Below, in pieces: positions 52,044 to 61,747 of a DNA stretch of 64,000 nucleotides. The DNA is from Gallalistipes aquisgranensis. Its GTDB lineage: Bacteria; Bacteroidota; Bacteroidia; Bacteroidales; Rikenellaceae. Each line of letters opens with the position of its first letter. The first letter of the stretch is position 1. A program made the position numbers and the translations under genes. Location of the stretch: the NCBI RefSeq assembly GCF_014982715.1, contig NZ_JADCJY010000001.1:1736001-1800000 (forward strand), written 5' to 3'. The notes under the pieces were generated by a model, which saw only the letters and a list, made by a program, of their open reading frames with translations, was not told the origin of the DNA and did not search any database.

Positions 52044-53747
52044 ATGTTCACAGGTACCGACATCATCCATTTTCTGCAGGAAAACCCGGCGCTTCCCGTA
52101 TTTCTGACGGTGGCGATCGGATTCTGGATCGGCAAATTCCGTTACAAAAGCTTTTCGCTCGGCACAGTCACCAGCGTCCTGCTGGTGGGCGTCGTAGTGG
52201 GACAGATGAAAATCGACATTCCGGAACCGGCCAAGACCCTCTTTTTCATGCTTTTTCTCTTTGCGGTAGGGTATGCCGTAGGCCCCCAGTTTTTCCGGGG
52301 GCTGAAAAAGGACGGACTGCCCCAGGTCGGATTCGCCGTCGTAGTCTGCCTGCTCTGCCTTTTTTCAGTCTGGCTCAGCGCGAAAATCATGGGATATAAT
52401 GCGGCGCAGGCAGCCGGACTGCTGGCCGGATCGCAGACCATGTCGGCTGCCATCGGGGCAGCGACCGACACGATCGGGGAACTTCAGGGAGGCGACCGCA
52501 TCGACCTGAGCACCATGCCCGTCTGCTATGCGGTCACTTATATATTCGGCACGGCCGGGTCGGCCTGGATTCTCAGTTCGATCGGTCCGAAACTGCTGGG
52601 CGGAGTAGCCAAAGTCAAGGAAGCGGCACGCGAACTCGAGGCCAAGATGGGACAGGACCTGAGTATCACCCCCGGATTCGACCCGGCCGCCCGGGCGGTG
52701 GTCTTCCGGGCCTTCAGCGCCGACAATCCGTGGTTCGAAGGAGGGAAAACCGTCAAGGAGTTCGAAACCTACGTGGCTGCACAGGGGAAACGGCTCTTCG
52801 TGGAGAGGGTCCGCCAGCGGGGAACGATCCGGGAAGTCTCTCCGCGCCTGAGAATCTATCCGAAAGACGAGATCGTCGTCAGCGGACGCCGCCAGTATGT
52901 GATCGAGGAGGAGACCTGGATCGGACATGAAGTCGAAGACGCCGATCTGGTCAACTTCGCCGTGGAAAACCTGCCCGTAGTGGTCAACCGCAAGGGCGCG
53001 GCGGGACAGACCGTCCGTTCCGTCCTGGGCAAACGGTACATGCACGGAGTGAGTATCCGCAGCATCCGCCGGGCCGGAGTCAAGATACCCGTATTGGGAG
53101 AAAACAAACTGGATACGGGTGACCGGGTGACGCTCGTCGGATTGAAACAGGACGTAGACCGGGCAGCGGAAAATCTCGGATTCGCCGATCCGGTGTCCGA
53201 AAAGACAGGCATGACACTGCTCGGGCTGGCCATATTTCTGGGCGGTCTCATATTCGGCTGGCTGCTGGTGACACGTATCGGTTCCGTCCCGCTCAGCCTC
53301 ACCGTGAGCGGCGGCGTACTGATCGCGGGACTGGTCTGCGGCTGGCTCCGTTCGAAGCGGCCTACGCTGGGCGGCATTCCCGATTCGGCCGTATGGCTGC
53401 TCAACAATGCCGGACTGAACGTCTTCATCGCCATCGTAGGTATCAGCACGGGCCCCAGTTTCGTAAAAGGTTTCCAGGAAGTAGGCTGGAGCCTGTTTCT
53501 CGTAGGAGCTTTCGCCACTTCGCTGCCCTTGATCGGCGGTATTCTGATCGGACGGTATCTGTTCCGCTTCAATCCGGCCCTCACACTGGGCTGCGTGGCG
53601 GGATCGCGGACCACGACGGCCGCATTGGGTGCCGTGGAAGAGACCATCGAAAGCGACGTTCCGGCCATGGGATATACCATCACCTACGCCATCGGCAACA
53701 CACTGCTGATCATCTGGGGTGTCGTGATCGTCCTGCTGATCGCATAG
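52044..53747 (+). CDS. AspT/YidE-type transporter (AAE family)
   Basis: A 567-residue membrane protein with an inverted repeat layout: about five spans, two soluble TrkA-C-like domains (about 215-290 and 300-380, with [11 protein letters not shown]-like and TGDRVTLVG segments), then about five more spans. [16 protein letters not shown] in the first half and [16 protein letters not shown] in the second are the paired conserved motifs. Relatives such as AspT exchange amino acids (aspartate for alanine); YidE/YbjL substrates are not known. The gene is directly next to the tRNA-Ser region but outside the element. Confidence 0.85.
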   Translation: MFTGTDIIHFLQENPALPVFLTVAIGFWIGKFRYKSFSLGTVTSVLLVGVVVGQMKIDIPEPAKTLFFMLFLFAVGYAVGPQFFRGLKKDGLPQVGFAVVVCLLCLFSVWLSAKIMGYNAAQAAGLLAGSQTMSAAIGAATDTIGELQGGDRIDLSTMPVCYAVTYIFGTAGSAWILSSIGPKLLGGVAKVKEAARELEAKMGQDLSITPGFDPAARAVVFRAFSADNPWFEGGKTVKEFETYVAAQGKRLFVERVRQRGTIREVSPRLRIYPKDEIVVSGRRQYVIEEETWIGHEVEDADLVNFAVENLPVVVNRKGAAGQTVRSVLGKRYMHGVSIRSIRRAGVKIPVLGENKLDTGDRVTLVGLKQDVDRAAENLGFADPVSEKTGMTLLGLAIFLGGLIFGWLLVTRIGSVPLSLTVSGGVLIAGLVCGWLRSKRPTLGGIPDSAVWLLNNAGLNVFIAIVGISTGPSFVKGFQEVGWSLFLVGAFATSLPLIGGILIGRYLFRFNPALTLGCVAGSRTTTAALGAVEETIESDVPAMGYTITYAIGNTLLIIWGVVIVLLIA

Positions 53748-53811
53748 ACGAAGCACCGGACGGAGAAGCCGCGGTCCGGAAACCGCATACACCTCTTCCG
53801 AAAAAAGCGGT

Positions 53812-54480
53812 TCAGTTCGACACGTCCGTCTCTCCGCCGTCGCGCGCCATACCCTCTTTCGGCGCGACGTAAAATCCTTTGCCGGGCGTCCACTCCACAC
53901 AGAAAAGATCGTCCGGCCCTCCGTATCCCAACTTCTTCAGGCTCTTTTCGAGCCACGCCCGATCCTTCCCTGCGTTTTCGAGCGAACTTTCCAGTACGGA
54001 CCCGTTGTTGACCAACAGGAAGGATTCCGAAATGTTGTGTTTCACCGACACGGTCAGCTTACCGTTCGTTTCGAAACGGACATCCTCCACATCGAACATC
54101 GAAAATATCCCGTTCTCCCGGAGAAGCGTGCGGAACTGCTCCATCTCCAACCCGTTGCGTTTGAACTCCTTCAGGTTCAGCTGTCCGCGCCGGACGATCA
54201 GCACGGTGTCTCCCTTGACCAGCCGCCGCCACACCCTGAAACGCAGCAGATAACGGATCAGCATATTGACCACCGTCCAGACGGCGAGAGCGAACACCAT
54301 GTACCAGACCGACAGGTCGGGATTGTAAACGACTCCGCCCACCAACGCCCCCAACACGAAAGCGTTCACCGAGTCGAGCGGCGTGAGCTGGGCCATCTGC
54401 GTCTTGCCGGAGATACGCAGGAAAAAGAGCACGCCCATCATGCCCACGATAATTTTAACGGCAATGCCGAGAACCATCAT
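53812..54480 (-). CDS. DUF421/YetF-like membrane protein
   Basis: A 222-residue protein with three membrane spans (about 3-22, 37-55, 62-80) and a cytoplasmic DUF421 domain containing LIVRRGQLNLKEFKRNGLEMEQFRTLLRENG, with the YetF-type Arg-x-G pattern. DUF421 proteins are widespread, with no established function. I choose the ATG at 54480 (MMVLGIAVK), right before the first span; the open frame extends 48 codons upstream but overlaps the metallopeptidase gene and lacks similarity. Confidence 0.8.
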   Translation of the reverse strand: MMVLGIAVKIIVGMMGVLFFLRISGKTQMAQLTPLDSVNAFVLGALVGGVVYNPDLSVWYMVFALAVWTVVNMLIRYLLRFRVWRRLVKGDTVLIVRRGQLNLKEFKRNGLEMEQFRTLLRENGIFSMFDVEDVRFETNGKLTVSVKHNISESFLLVNNGSVLESSLENAGKDRAWLEKSLKKLGYGGPDDLFCVEWTPGKGFYVAPKEGMARDGGETDVSN

Positions 54481-54544
54481 ACGCGATACGGATATATTCC
54501 CGTCGCATGTACAGAAAGAATCGTGCCGCAACCGTACACGGGAA

Positions 54545-55252
54545 CTACCAGCGCGTCTGCTGCCGGCGCATCTCCCTGCGCAGTTCGGCATGTCGCCCCC
54601 CGGTGAGCCTGTCCAGCAGGGCATGGAAGCGGGGCCCGTGGTTATGATGCACGGTGTGGCAGAGTTCGTGGGTGATGATGTAATCGACCAGGTAGTCCGG
54701 AAGCCTCATCAGATGGATACTGAGTGAAAGATCGTTCCGGGAAGAGCAGCTGCCCCATTTGCTGACAGTGTTGCGCACCGACACGCTCCGGTACTTCAAA
54801 CCGTACCGCTCGGCCAGCTGGCGGGTCCGCTCGGGCAGGATCGCCTTCGCCTCGGCCCGCCACGCCTCCTCGATCCCGGTTCGGACAGCCTTCTGTACCG
54901 GGTCGGACTCCCAACGCAGATCGGCCGGATAAGCCACGCACACACGATCGGCCGTCACCCGCACGGTGATCTTCTCCGCCTCTCCCGGAAACAGCGACAA
55001 TTCGTGCCATCTCGTCCGGAAAGGCATGCCCACGGGATCGGCCGGATACTTTTCGGCCAGCCGCATCCGGGTACGCTCCACCCACTCGGCCCGTTCATCC
55101 AGAAAACGAATCGCCTCTGCCAGCGGCACGCTGCAGGGCAGCGACAAACGCACCGCTCCCGGAGGGCGCACGCTGATCGAAATACGCGTGGCCCGCCGTG
55201 TCTGCGACACGGTCACTTCTCCGAGCCGGGGATGTGCGATCACCGATTTCAT
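54545..55252 (-). CDS. YgjP-like M48/WLM metallopeptidase
   Basis: A 235-residue zinc metallopeptidase-like protein. SKWGSCSSRNDLSLSIHL and the zinc-binding HELCHTVHHNHGPRF near residue 200 mark the YgjP group. The N-terminal half is a beta domain (ISISVRPPGAVRLSLP). The cellular role of these proteins is not settled. It lies 31 bases downstream of argH in the same direction. Confidence 0.85.
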   Translation of the reverse strand: MKSVIAHPRLGEVTVSQTRRATRISISVRPPGAVRLSLPCSVPLAEAIRFLDERAEWVERTRMRLAEKYPADPVGMPFRTRWHELSLFPGEAEKITVRVTADRVCVAYPADLRWESDPVQKAVRTGIEEAWRAEAKAILPERTRQLAERYGLKYRSVSVRNTVSKWGSCSSRNDLSLSIHLMRLPDYLVDYIITHELCHTVHHNHGPRFHALLDRLTGGRHAELRREMRRQQTRW

Positions 55253-55283
55253 ACGAACCGCCGCCGAACCCTTTTCCGATCCA

Positions 55284-56618
55284 CTACTCCCGGGTCAGTT
55301 CCCGCTCGGCCTCTTCCACCCGTTCGAACCCGAACTGCCCGAGCAGATTATCCATCAGAGCGGCGATACGGTCGTTGCACAGATTGCCGATACTTCCCTC
55401 GTGCGTATGGTGCACCTGTTTCGAGGGCGAGAATTCGCCTTTTTCGATCGAAAGTCCCACCTGGCGGTAAGCCTCCCGGAACGGCACACCGCTCAGAGCC
55501 AGATTGTTGACCGTTTCCACACTGAAAAGGTAGTCGTATTTCGGATCGTCCAGAATATGTTCCTTCACGGAAACGTGTTCCAACATGTAGCGGGCCATGT
55601 GCAGCATGTCGTGCATCTGGTCGAGCGCAGGGAAGAGCACCTCCTTGAGCAACTGGAGGTCCCGGTTGTACCCCAGCGGCAGATTGGCCGTCAGCAGGGC
55701 GATCTGGCCGGGAAGCGACTGGATCAGATTGGCCCGGCCGCGCATGATCTCCCACACGTCGGGATTCTTCTTGTGAGGCATGATGCTCGATCCGGTGGTC
55801 AGTTCGGGCGGATAGGAGATGAACCCGAAGTTCTGGTTCAGGAACATCGTGTTGTCCATCGCCAGCCGCCCCAGGGTAGCGGCCACCGAGGAGAGGGCCT
55901 GCGCCACGATCCGCTCCGTCTTCCCCCGCCCCATCTGGGCATACACCACATTATAGTCGAGCGAATCGAACCCGAGCAGACGGGTGGTCATCGTCCGGTC
56001 GAGGGGAAACGAAGAGCCGTAACCGGCCGCCGAGCCCAGCGGATTGCGGTTGCACACCCTCCATGCCGCCAGCAGCAGCTGCACATCGTCCACCAGGCTC
56101 TCGGCATAGGCCCCGAACCAAAGCCCGAACGACGAGGGCATCGCAATCTGAAGATGGGTGTAACCCGGCATCAGCACGTCCTTGTGTTTTTCGGAGAGCC
56201 CCTGCAAGGTGTCGAACAGTGCACGGATCTCCCCGGCGAGGGTGATGATCTCCCGCCGCAGGAAGATACGCAGATCGACCAGCACCTGATCGTTACGCGA
56301 ACGCCCGCTGTGAATCTTCTTTCCGGCCTCGCCCAGGCGCCGGGTCAGCAGAAACTCCACCTGCGAATGTACGTCCTCCACGCCCTCTTCGATCGTAAAG
56401 TTCCCGGCCCCGATCTCCCGGTAGATCTCCTTCAGTCCGCGCTGCACGTCCTCCAGTTCCGCGGGCGTAAGCAACCCGATCTTTTCCAGCATGCGGGTAT
56501 GGGCCAGCGAACCGAGCACGTCGGCACCGGCCAGTTTGATATCCATTTCGCGGTCGAGCCCCACGGTGAAGCGATCCACCTCCGCGCTCGCATCCGTATT
56601 CTTCTGCCAAAGTTTCAT
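55284..56618 (-). CDS. argH: Argininosuccinate lyase
   Basis: A 444-residue enzyme splitting argininosuccinate into arginine and fumarate. The signature GSSIMPHKKNPD, the catalytic loop around Ser, HSRSGRSRNDQ-type segment (KIHSGRSRNDQVLVDLR) and HTHLQIAMP are intact. It is 24 bases after the argE-like gene. Length is normal for the family. Confidence 0.95.
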   Translation of the reverse strand: MKLWQKNTDASAEVDRFTVGLDREMDIKLAGADVLGSLAHTRMLEKIGLLTPAELEDVQRGLKEIYREIGAGNFTIEEGVEDVHSQVEFLLTRRLGEAGKKIHSGRSRNDQVLVDLRIFLRREIITLAGEIRALFDTLQGLSEKHKDVLMPGYTHLQIAMPSSFGLWFGAYAESLVDDVQLLLAAWRVCNRNPLGSAAGYGSSFPLDRTMTTRLLGFDSLDYNVVYAQMGRGKTERIVAQALSSVAATLGRLAMDNTMFLNQNFGFISYPPELTTGSSIMPHKKNPDVWEIMRGRANLIQSLPGQIALLTANLPLGYNRDLQLLKEVLFPALDQMHDMLHMARYMLEHVSVKEHILDDPKYDYLFSVETVNNLALSGVPFREAYRQVGLSIEKGEFSPSKQVHHTHEGSIGNLCNDRIAALMDNLLGQFGFERVEEAERELTRE

Positions 56619-56642
56619 CTTTCGTTCGGTTTTTCGTTCCGG

Positions 56643-57704
56643 TTATACTATGCGTTCCAATATTCCGATATAAAGTCCGATCCCCTCCCTGATTTCGGAC
56701 AGGTGCACATACTCGTCCGCACTGTGCGAACGGGCGCTGTCGCCGACACCCAGCTTCAGGGAAGGTACGTCCAGCAGCGCCTGGTCCGACGTGGTGGGCG
56801 AACCGTAAGTGGTCCGTCCGAGCGCCAGTCCGGCCTGCACCACGGGATGCGACGGGTCGATCGACGAGGGCTTGAGCCGAGTGGAACGGGGAATCACGTC
56901 GCAGGAGACATGCCTGCGTATCTCGTCGATCACCTCCTCGTTCGTGTAACGGTCGGTCACCCGGATATCCACCGTAAAGCGACATTCGGCAGGCACCACA
57001 TTGTGCTGCGACCCGGCATTGATAATGGTCACGGTCATCTTCACCGCCCCGAACAGATCGCTCTCCTTCGGAAAACGGAACGTACGGAACCACTCGATGT
57101 CCGGCAAAGCGTGGTAAATGGCATTGTCGCCCTCCTCCCGGGCGGCATGTCCCGCCCGGCCGCGGGCCACGCAGTCGATCACCACCAGCCCCCGTTCAGC
57201 GATGGCCAGCTGCATCTGCGTCGGTTCGCCCACGATGGCGAAGTCGATCGGCCCCAAATGGGGGATCACCGCCTCCAGACCGTTGCTTCCGCTGTTCTCC
57301 TCCTCGGCCGTAATCGCCACGACCAGGTTGTATTTCAAATCCTTCCGGTCATAGAAATGGCGGAATGCAGCCAGCAGGGACACCCCGCTCGCCCCGGCAT
57401 CGTTGCTGCCCAGTCCGTACAGACGGTCGCCCTCCACCCCGGGGATGAACGGGTCGCGCGTATAGGCGGGATTGGGTTTCACCGTATCATGATGCGAATT
57501 GAGCAGAATGGTCGGTTTCGCCGGATCGTACCAGCGGTTACGGGCCCACACGTTATTGTGCAGACGCTCTACGGGAATTCCCCGCGAGGAGAGAAACCCC
57601 GCAATCAGTTCGGCCGTTCCGGCCTCCTCGCGGCTGACCGAGGGGATAGCGATCATCCCTTTGAGCAGTTCCACCGCCTCTGTGTACAACATCTCCTGTT
57701 CCAT
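56643..57704 (-). CDS. M20-family deacylase (ArgE-like)
   Basis: A 353-residue zinc-dependent amidohydrolase. Metal ligands are visible in LLNSHHDTVKPN, GSNDAGASG, EEENSGSNG and a late His in ADEYVH. ArgE proteins release ornithine from acetylornithine; in Bacteroidetes the relatives act on N-acetyl- or N-succinyl-citrulline. The argH gene comes next, which supports an arginine-biosynthesis role. Which acyl group it removes is not readable from sequence. Confidence 0.88.
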   Translation of the reverse strand: MEQEMLYTEAVELLKGMIAIPSVSREEAGTAELIAGFLSSRGIPVERLHNNVWARNRWYDPAKPTILLNSHHDTVKPNPAYTRDPFIPGVEGDRLYGLGSNDAGASGVSLLAAFRHFYDRKDLKYNLVVAITAEEENSGSNGLEAVIPHLGPIDFAIVGEPTQMQLAIAERGLVVIDCVARGRAGHAAREEGDNAIYHALPDIEWFRTFRFPKESDLFGAVKMTVTIINAGSQHNVVPAECRFTVDIRVTDRYTNEEVIDEIRRHVSCDVIPRSTRLKPSSIDPSHPVVQAGLALGRTTYGSPTTSDQALLDVPSLKLGVGDSARSHSADEYVHLSEIREGIGLYIGILERIV

Positions 57705-57732
57705 ATCTCCCGTTTTTGTCGCCGTCTTCCGG

Positions 57733-58467
57733 CTATTTGTCCTGTATCCGCTGCCGAACCGTCTCGAACAGCATCACCGCGGCGGCGGCAGACACGTTCA
57801 GCGATTCGATCGTTCCCGCGACGGGAATGGCCAGCCGCATGTCGCACAATTTGAGCACCTCTTTCGAAATGCCCGTATCTTCGCTGCCCATCACGATCGC
57901 CACGGGTCCCGTCAGGTCGGCCCCGAACAGAAGCGTATCGCTCTTTTCGGTGGCGGCCACGATTTTCAATCCCCCGTTTCTGAGCGCCATCAGCGTATTG
58001 CGGATACTGCCCACCCGGCACACGGGAATCCGGCTGAGCGCCCCGGCCGAACTTTTCACCGCCTCGGCGTTCACGGGCGCCATATTCTTCACCGGCACCA
58101 CCAGTGCGTGGGCCCCGGCACACTCGGCACTGCGGGCGATCGCCCCGAAATTGCGTACGTCCGTCACCCCGTCGAAAACCACGACCAGCGGAACCCCGTC
58201 TGCCGGAACCGCAGCCAGCACCTCGTTCAGGTCAGCATACTCGACAGCCGCGATACGGGCCACCACTCCCTGGTGATTGCCCCGTGTCAGGCGATTCAGT
58301 TTCTCCACGGGCACCTCCTGCATGACGAGGCGCCGGCTTCGGCATATCTCGCGCAACTCTCCGAGCAACTGTCCCTCCGCCCCCTTTCTGAAATAGATCT
58401 TCTCGATCGCACGGCCCGCCTCGATCGCTTCGAGTACCGGACGAATGCCGAAAACAATATCTTCCAT
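57733..58467 (-). CDS. rlmB: 23S rRNA (guanosine-2'-O-)-methyltransferase RlmB
   Basis: A 244-residue SPOUT/TrmH methyltransferase with an N-terminal substrate-binding domain (about 1-75: VFGIRPVLEAIEAGRAIEKIYF) and the knot domain: NFGAIARSAECAGAHALV, VMGSEDTGISKEVLKLC and SLNVSAAAAVMLFE. It methylates a guanosine of 23S rRNA (position 2251 in E. coli numbering), using S-adenosylmethionine. Confidence 0.92.
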   Translation of the reverse strand: MEDIVFGIRPVLEAIEAGRAIEKIYFRKGAEGQLLGELREICRSRRLVMQEVPVEKLNRLTRGNHQGVVARIAAVEYADLNEVLAAVPADGVPLVVVFDGVTDVRNFGAIARSAECAGAHALVVPVKNMAPVNAEAVKSSAGALSRIPVCRVGSIRNTLMALRNGGLKIVAATEKSDTLLFGADLTGPVAIVMGSEDTGISKEVLKLCDMRLAIPVAGTIESLNVSAAAAVMLFETVRQRIQDK

Positions 58468-58472
58468 AGCGA

Positions 58473-59048
58473 TTATTTAATCATGTGTCGTATCGTTCGT
58501 TCCGCCCGGAGAGCACAGCGCTCCGGCAGGGAGGAGATCCGTTTCGTCCCTCCGATCTGAAGCGTACGTATCCTGTAACCTGCCGTACCGAGCACTTCTC
58601 GTACGGCTCCTACGGCCCCGCGGCTCTGACGCATCAGCCGGTTGAAGGGCCACGGCGTCGTACAGGCGGCCACGATCAACGCCCTCTTTCCCCGTTGACG
58701 CCCCTGCGGAATACCCCGGGAGCTTTCGCCCATGAAGACCGGCACCGTACGGTCGAACAGGAGTTTGAGCTGGCCGCTCATGTTGCCCCAATAAGTAGGG
58801 GTACCGACCACCAGCAGATCGGCTTCCGCAATCTTTTCGGCTGCTTCGTGGGCATCGTCACGGCTCAGGCGGCACACGCCGTCCGTCCGGCAGGCCATGC
58901 AACCCGTACAGGGTCGGAACTTCAGGTCGCAGACATTCAGTTTCTCTCCCGTACACCCTTTCTTCCCGGCCGCCTCCAGCACCCGTTCCAGTATCGTATC
59001 GACCACACCGCCCCGCCGGGGCGAGCCGTTCAGCACCAATATTTTCAT
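58473..59048 (-). CDS. Flavodoxin-like NAD(P)H reductase
   Basis: A 191-residue FMN-dependent reductase. The phosphate-binding LNGSPRRGGVVDTIL starts the protein; the cysteine motif CTGCMACRTDGVC at about residues 47-59 is typical of the iron-sulphur flavoprotein group, and TPTYWGNMSGQLKLLFDR follows. It probably reduces quinones or other small molecules. It lies 5 bases before rlmB and 1 base after the ABC-F gene, so it is within the same leftward unit. Confidence 0.85.
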   Translation of the reverse strand: MKILVLNGSPRRGGVVDTILERVLEAAGKKGCTGEKLNVCDLKFRPCTGCMACRTDGVCRLSRDDAHEAAEKIAEADLLVVGTPTYWGNMSGQLKLLFDRTVPVFMGESSRGIPQGRQRGKRALIVAACTTPWPFNRLMRQSRGAVGAVREVLGTAGYRIRTLQIGGTKRISSLPERCALRAERTIRHMIK

Positions 59049-59049
59049 C

Positions 59050-60999
59050 TCAGACCTGTTCCGTCAGCAAATCGAGTTCGTAATTGAGTTTCTCCCAATC
59101 GTGCATCCGTGCGGCCAGAGTCTGTTTCAGACCGTTGTAGGTTTCGAACACGGAAGGATCACCGAGGTCGATGCCGTTGGCGGCCGGATCGGCCATCCTG
59201 CGGTCCCATTCTGCGATCTCCGCCTCCAGTTCCGAAATGCGGGCCTCCACCCGGTCGATTTCGTTCTTCGTCTTGCGCACGGCCCGTTCGGCCTCCTTCC
59301 TTTGCTGATAATCCTGTTTGCTCTGGACCTTTTTCCGGGGCACCTCGGCCGGAGCCTCCGCCTTTTTGATCTCCACGTCGCGGAGCGACTCCAGTTTGCG
59401 CTTCTCCAGAAAATAGTAGATTCCGCCCAGATACTCCTTCACGGCGCCGTCGCGGAATTCGTAGACCTTGTTCACCAGCCCGTCGAGAAATTCACGGTCG
59501 TGGGAGACCACGATCACCGTGCCGTCGTATTTCATCAGCGCATTCTTCAGAATATCCTTCGAACGCATGTCCATGTGGTTGGTCGGCTCGTCGAGGATCA
59601 GCAGGTTATAGGGTTCCAGCATGAGCCGCGCCATGGCCAGCCGCGAACGCTCGCCGCCGGAGAGCACCTTCACCTTCTTGTCGATCTCCTCGCCCCGGAA
59701 AAGGAAAGCGCCCAGAATATCGCGCAGACGGGTCCGGATATCGCCGACGGCCACCCGATCGAGCGTGTCGAACACCGTGAATTCGCCCTCCATCAGATCG
59801 TCCTGATTCTGGGCAAAATAGCCTATATTGACATTGTAACCTACACGGACCATACCCTCGGTGGGTTCCAGCTCCCCGGTCAGCATCCGCACGAACGTGG
59901 TCTTTCCTTCGCCGTTACGGCCTACCAGCGCCACCTTCTCTCCGCGCTCGATATGGAAATTGGCTCCGCTGAAGACCCGTTTCGGGCCGAAACTCTTGCC
60001 CGCATCCTTCACCTCGGCCACCACCTGTCCCGAACGGGGAGCGGGCGGGAACTTGATGTTGAGCGTCGCCACATCCTCCTCGTCGATCTCGATCCGCTCG
60101 ATCTTTTCCAACTGCTTGATACGCGACTGCACCTGGTTCGACTTGGTCGGCTTGTAGCGGAAACGTTCGATGAAGTTCTCCGTGTCCTCGATCATCTTCT
60201 GCTGGTTGTTGTAGGCAGCGATCTGCTGCTCGCGCCGTTCGCGCCTCAACTCCACGAATTTGCTGTACGGCACCTTATAGTCGTACACCTTGCCCAGCGA
60301 AAGTTCGATCGTGCGGGTGGTCACATTGTCGAGAAAGGCCCGGTCGTGCGAAATGAGCAGGACGGCACCGTTGTACTCCTTCAGGTAACTCTCCAGCCAC
60401 TGGATACTTTCGATGTCGAGGTGGTTGGTCGGCTCGTCGAGCAGGAAGACCGAAGGTCTCCGCAACAGGAGTTTCGCCAGCTCGATCCGCATCCGCCAGC
60501 CGCCGCTGAACTCCCGCGTGGGACGACCGAAATCCTCCCGCCGGAAACCGAGCCCCAGCAGCGTCTTTTCGATCTCAGCCTCGCGGTTGTCGCCCCCGAG
60601 AATGTGGTAACGGTCGGTCGCATCGTTGAGACGGTGCAACAGGCGGGCATACTCCTCGCTCTCGTAATCGGTACGTACCGTGATCTCCTCCGTGATACGG
60701 GCGATCTCGGCTTCCAGGTCGTTTACCTCCCGGAAAGCGGAAGCGGTCTCCTCCGCCAGTGTCGTGGTGTCGAACACCTTCATCTGCTGGGGCAGATAGC
60801 CCAGCGTGCAGTCCCCGTTCCGGGTGACCGCTCCCGACGTGGCCGGCTGCTCGCCGATGAGCACCTTGAGCAGGGTGGATTTCCCCGCCCCGTTCTTTCC
60901 CACCAGACCGATCCGGTCCTTGGGGTTTATCAGAAAGGATATGTCGTTGAATAGGTTCTGACCGCCGAAACTCACGGTCAGGTTTTCCACTGAAATCAT
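59050..60999 (-). CDS. ABC-F family ATPase
   Basis: A 649-residue protein with two ABC ATPase domains (Walker A GKNGAGKST and GRNGEGKTT; signatures FSGGW and LSGGERSR; DEPTNHLDI and DEPTNHMDM) joined by a linker of about 80 residues, and a C-terminal coiled coil (from about 540). No membrane spans are present. ABC-F proteins act on ribosomes: some gate translation (EttA, Uup), others protect against antibiotics. The C-terminal coiled coil is closest in form to Uup. I start at MISVENLTVSF; the open frame extends much further upstream but overlaps rpe. Confidence 0.92.
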   Translation of the reverse strand: MISVENLTVSFGGQNLFNDISFLINPKDRIGLVGKNGAGKSTLLKVLIGEQPATSGAVTRNGDCTLGYLPQQMKVFDTTTLAEETASAFREVNDLEAEIARITEEITVRTDYESEEYARLLHRLNDATDRYHILGGDNREAEIEKTLLGLGFRREDFGRPTREFSGGWRMRIELAKLLLRRPSVFLLDEPTNHLDIESIQWLESYLKEYNGAVLLISHDRAFLDNVTTRTIELSLGKVYDYKVPYSKFVELRRERREQQIAAYNNQQKMIEDTENFIERFRYKPTKSNQVQSRIKQLEKIERIEIDEEDVATLNIKFPPAPRSGQVVAEVKDAGKSFGPKRVFSGANFHIERGEKVALVGRNGEGKTTFVRMLTGELEPTEGMVRVGYNVNIGYFAQNQDDLMEGEFTVFDTLDRVAVGDIRTRLRDILGAFLFRGEEIDKKVKVLSGGERSRLAMARLMLEPYNLLILDEPTNHMDMRSKDILKNALMKYDGTVIVVSHDREFLDGLVNKVYEFRDGAVKEYLGGIYYFLEKRKLESLRDVEIKKAEAPAEVPRKKVQSKQDYQQRKEAERAVRKTKNEIDRVEARISELEAEIAEWDRRMADPAANGIDLGDPSVFETYNGLKQTLAARMHDWEKLNYELDLLTEQV

Positions 61000-61004
61000 A
61001 CGTT

Positions 61005-61658
61005 TTACTTCGCTTCCAACATGTTTACGATCGTCGCCTCCGGATCGGGCGAACGGAAAATGGCGCTTCCGGCCACCAGTACGTCGCATCCCGCAGCAAA
61101 GAGCATCCCGGCATTGTCGGGTCCCACCCCTCCGTCGATCTCGATCAGGGTGGAAAATCCGCCCCCGTCGATCATGCTTCTCAGCCTCTTCACCTTCTCC
61201 ACGCTGCCCCCGATGAAACTCTGGCCGCCGAACCCCGGCTCCACGCTCATCACCAGCACCAGGTCGAGCATCGGCAGCCACTGTTCGACCGTCTCCACCG
61301 GCGTGGCGGGTTTGATCGAAATACCGGCCTTGACCCCGGCCTGCCGGATCATCTCGATACACGCCTGCGGATCGGAGGTCGCCTCCGCATGGAAGGTGAT
61401 CAGATCGGCCCCGGCTTCCGCGAACCGTTTCACGTAACGTTCCGGCTCGACGATCATCAGATGCACGTCCATGAACTTGTCGGAGGCGGCGTCGATCGCC
61501 TTGAGGACCGGGAAACCGAACGAGATGTTGGGCACGAAGACGCCGTCCATCACGTCGATGTGAATCCATTCGGCCCGGCTGCGGTCGATCATCCGCGTAT
61601 CGCGGTCCAGATGGCCGAAATCGGCGGAGAGCATCGAGGGGGATATGATTCTGTTCAT
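61005..61658 (-). CDS. rpe: Ribulose-phosphate 3-epimerase
   Basis: A 217-residue TIM-barrel enzyme of the pentose phosphate pathway, interconverting ribulose-5-phosphate and xylulose-5-phosphate. PSMLSADFGHL, HIDVMDGVFVPNISFG, VEPGFGGQSF and the phosphate-binding IDGGVG are intact. I start at the ATG giving MNRIISPSML. A -7 box is seen upstream. It overlaps no gene and is 5 bases before the ABC-F gene. Confidence 0.94.
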   Translation of the reverse strand: MNRIISPSMLSADFGHLDRDTRMIDRSRAEWIHIDVMDGVFVPNISFGFPVLKAIDAASDKFMDVHLMIVEPERYVKRFAEAGADLITFHAEATSDPQACIEMIRQAGVKAGISIKPATPVETVEQWLPMLDLVLVMSVEPGFGGQSFIGGSVEKVKRLRSMIDGGGFSTLIEIDGGVGPDNAGMLFAAGCDVLVAGSAIFRSPDPEATIVNMLEAK

Positions 61659-61685
61659 AAAAATCCGGTTTAGACAGATTACAGA

Positions 61686-61726
61686 CAAAGGTACGCGATT
61701 TTTCTCGAAATTTATGCCTAATTTTG
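61686..61726. promoter_or_regulatory. Divergent -7 boxes, rpe and rmuC
   Basis: TACCTTTG read leftward (61686-61693) points to rpe, TAATTTTG read rightward (61719-61726) points to rmuC, each an exact TAnnTTTG match. The two genes are divergent and share this 89-base gap. Confidence 0.55.
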
Positions 61727-61747
61727 TTCGGATAACCTATTTTAACC

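Noticed and set aside
54966-57854. A 962-codon open frame opposite argH and the argE-like gene
   Set aside because: The minus strand encodes intact enzymes with catalytic motifs; the plus frame has none.
58897-60954. A 685-codon open frame opposite the ABC-F gene
   Set aside because: The opposite strand has two intact ABC ATPase domains.
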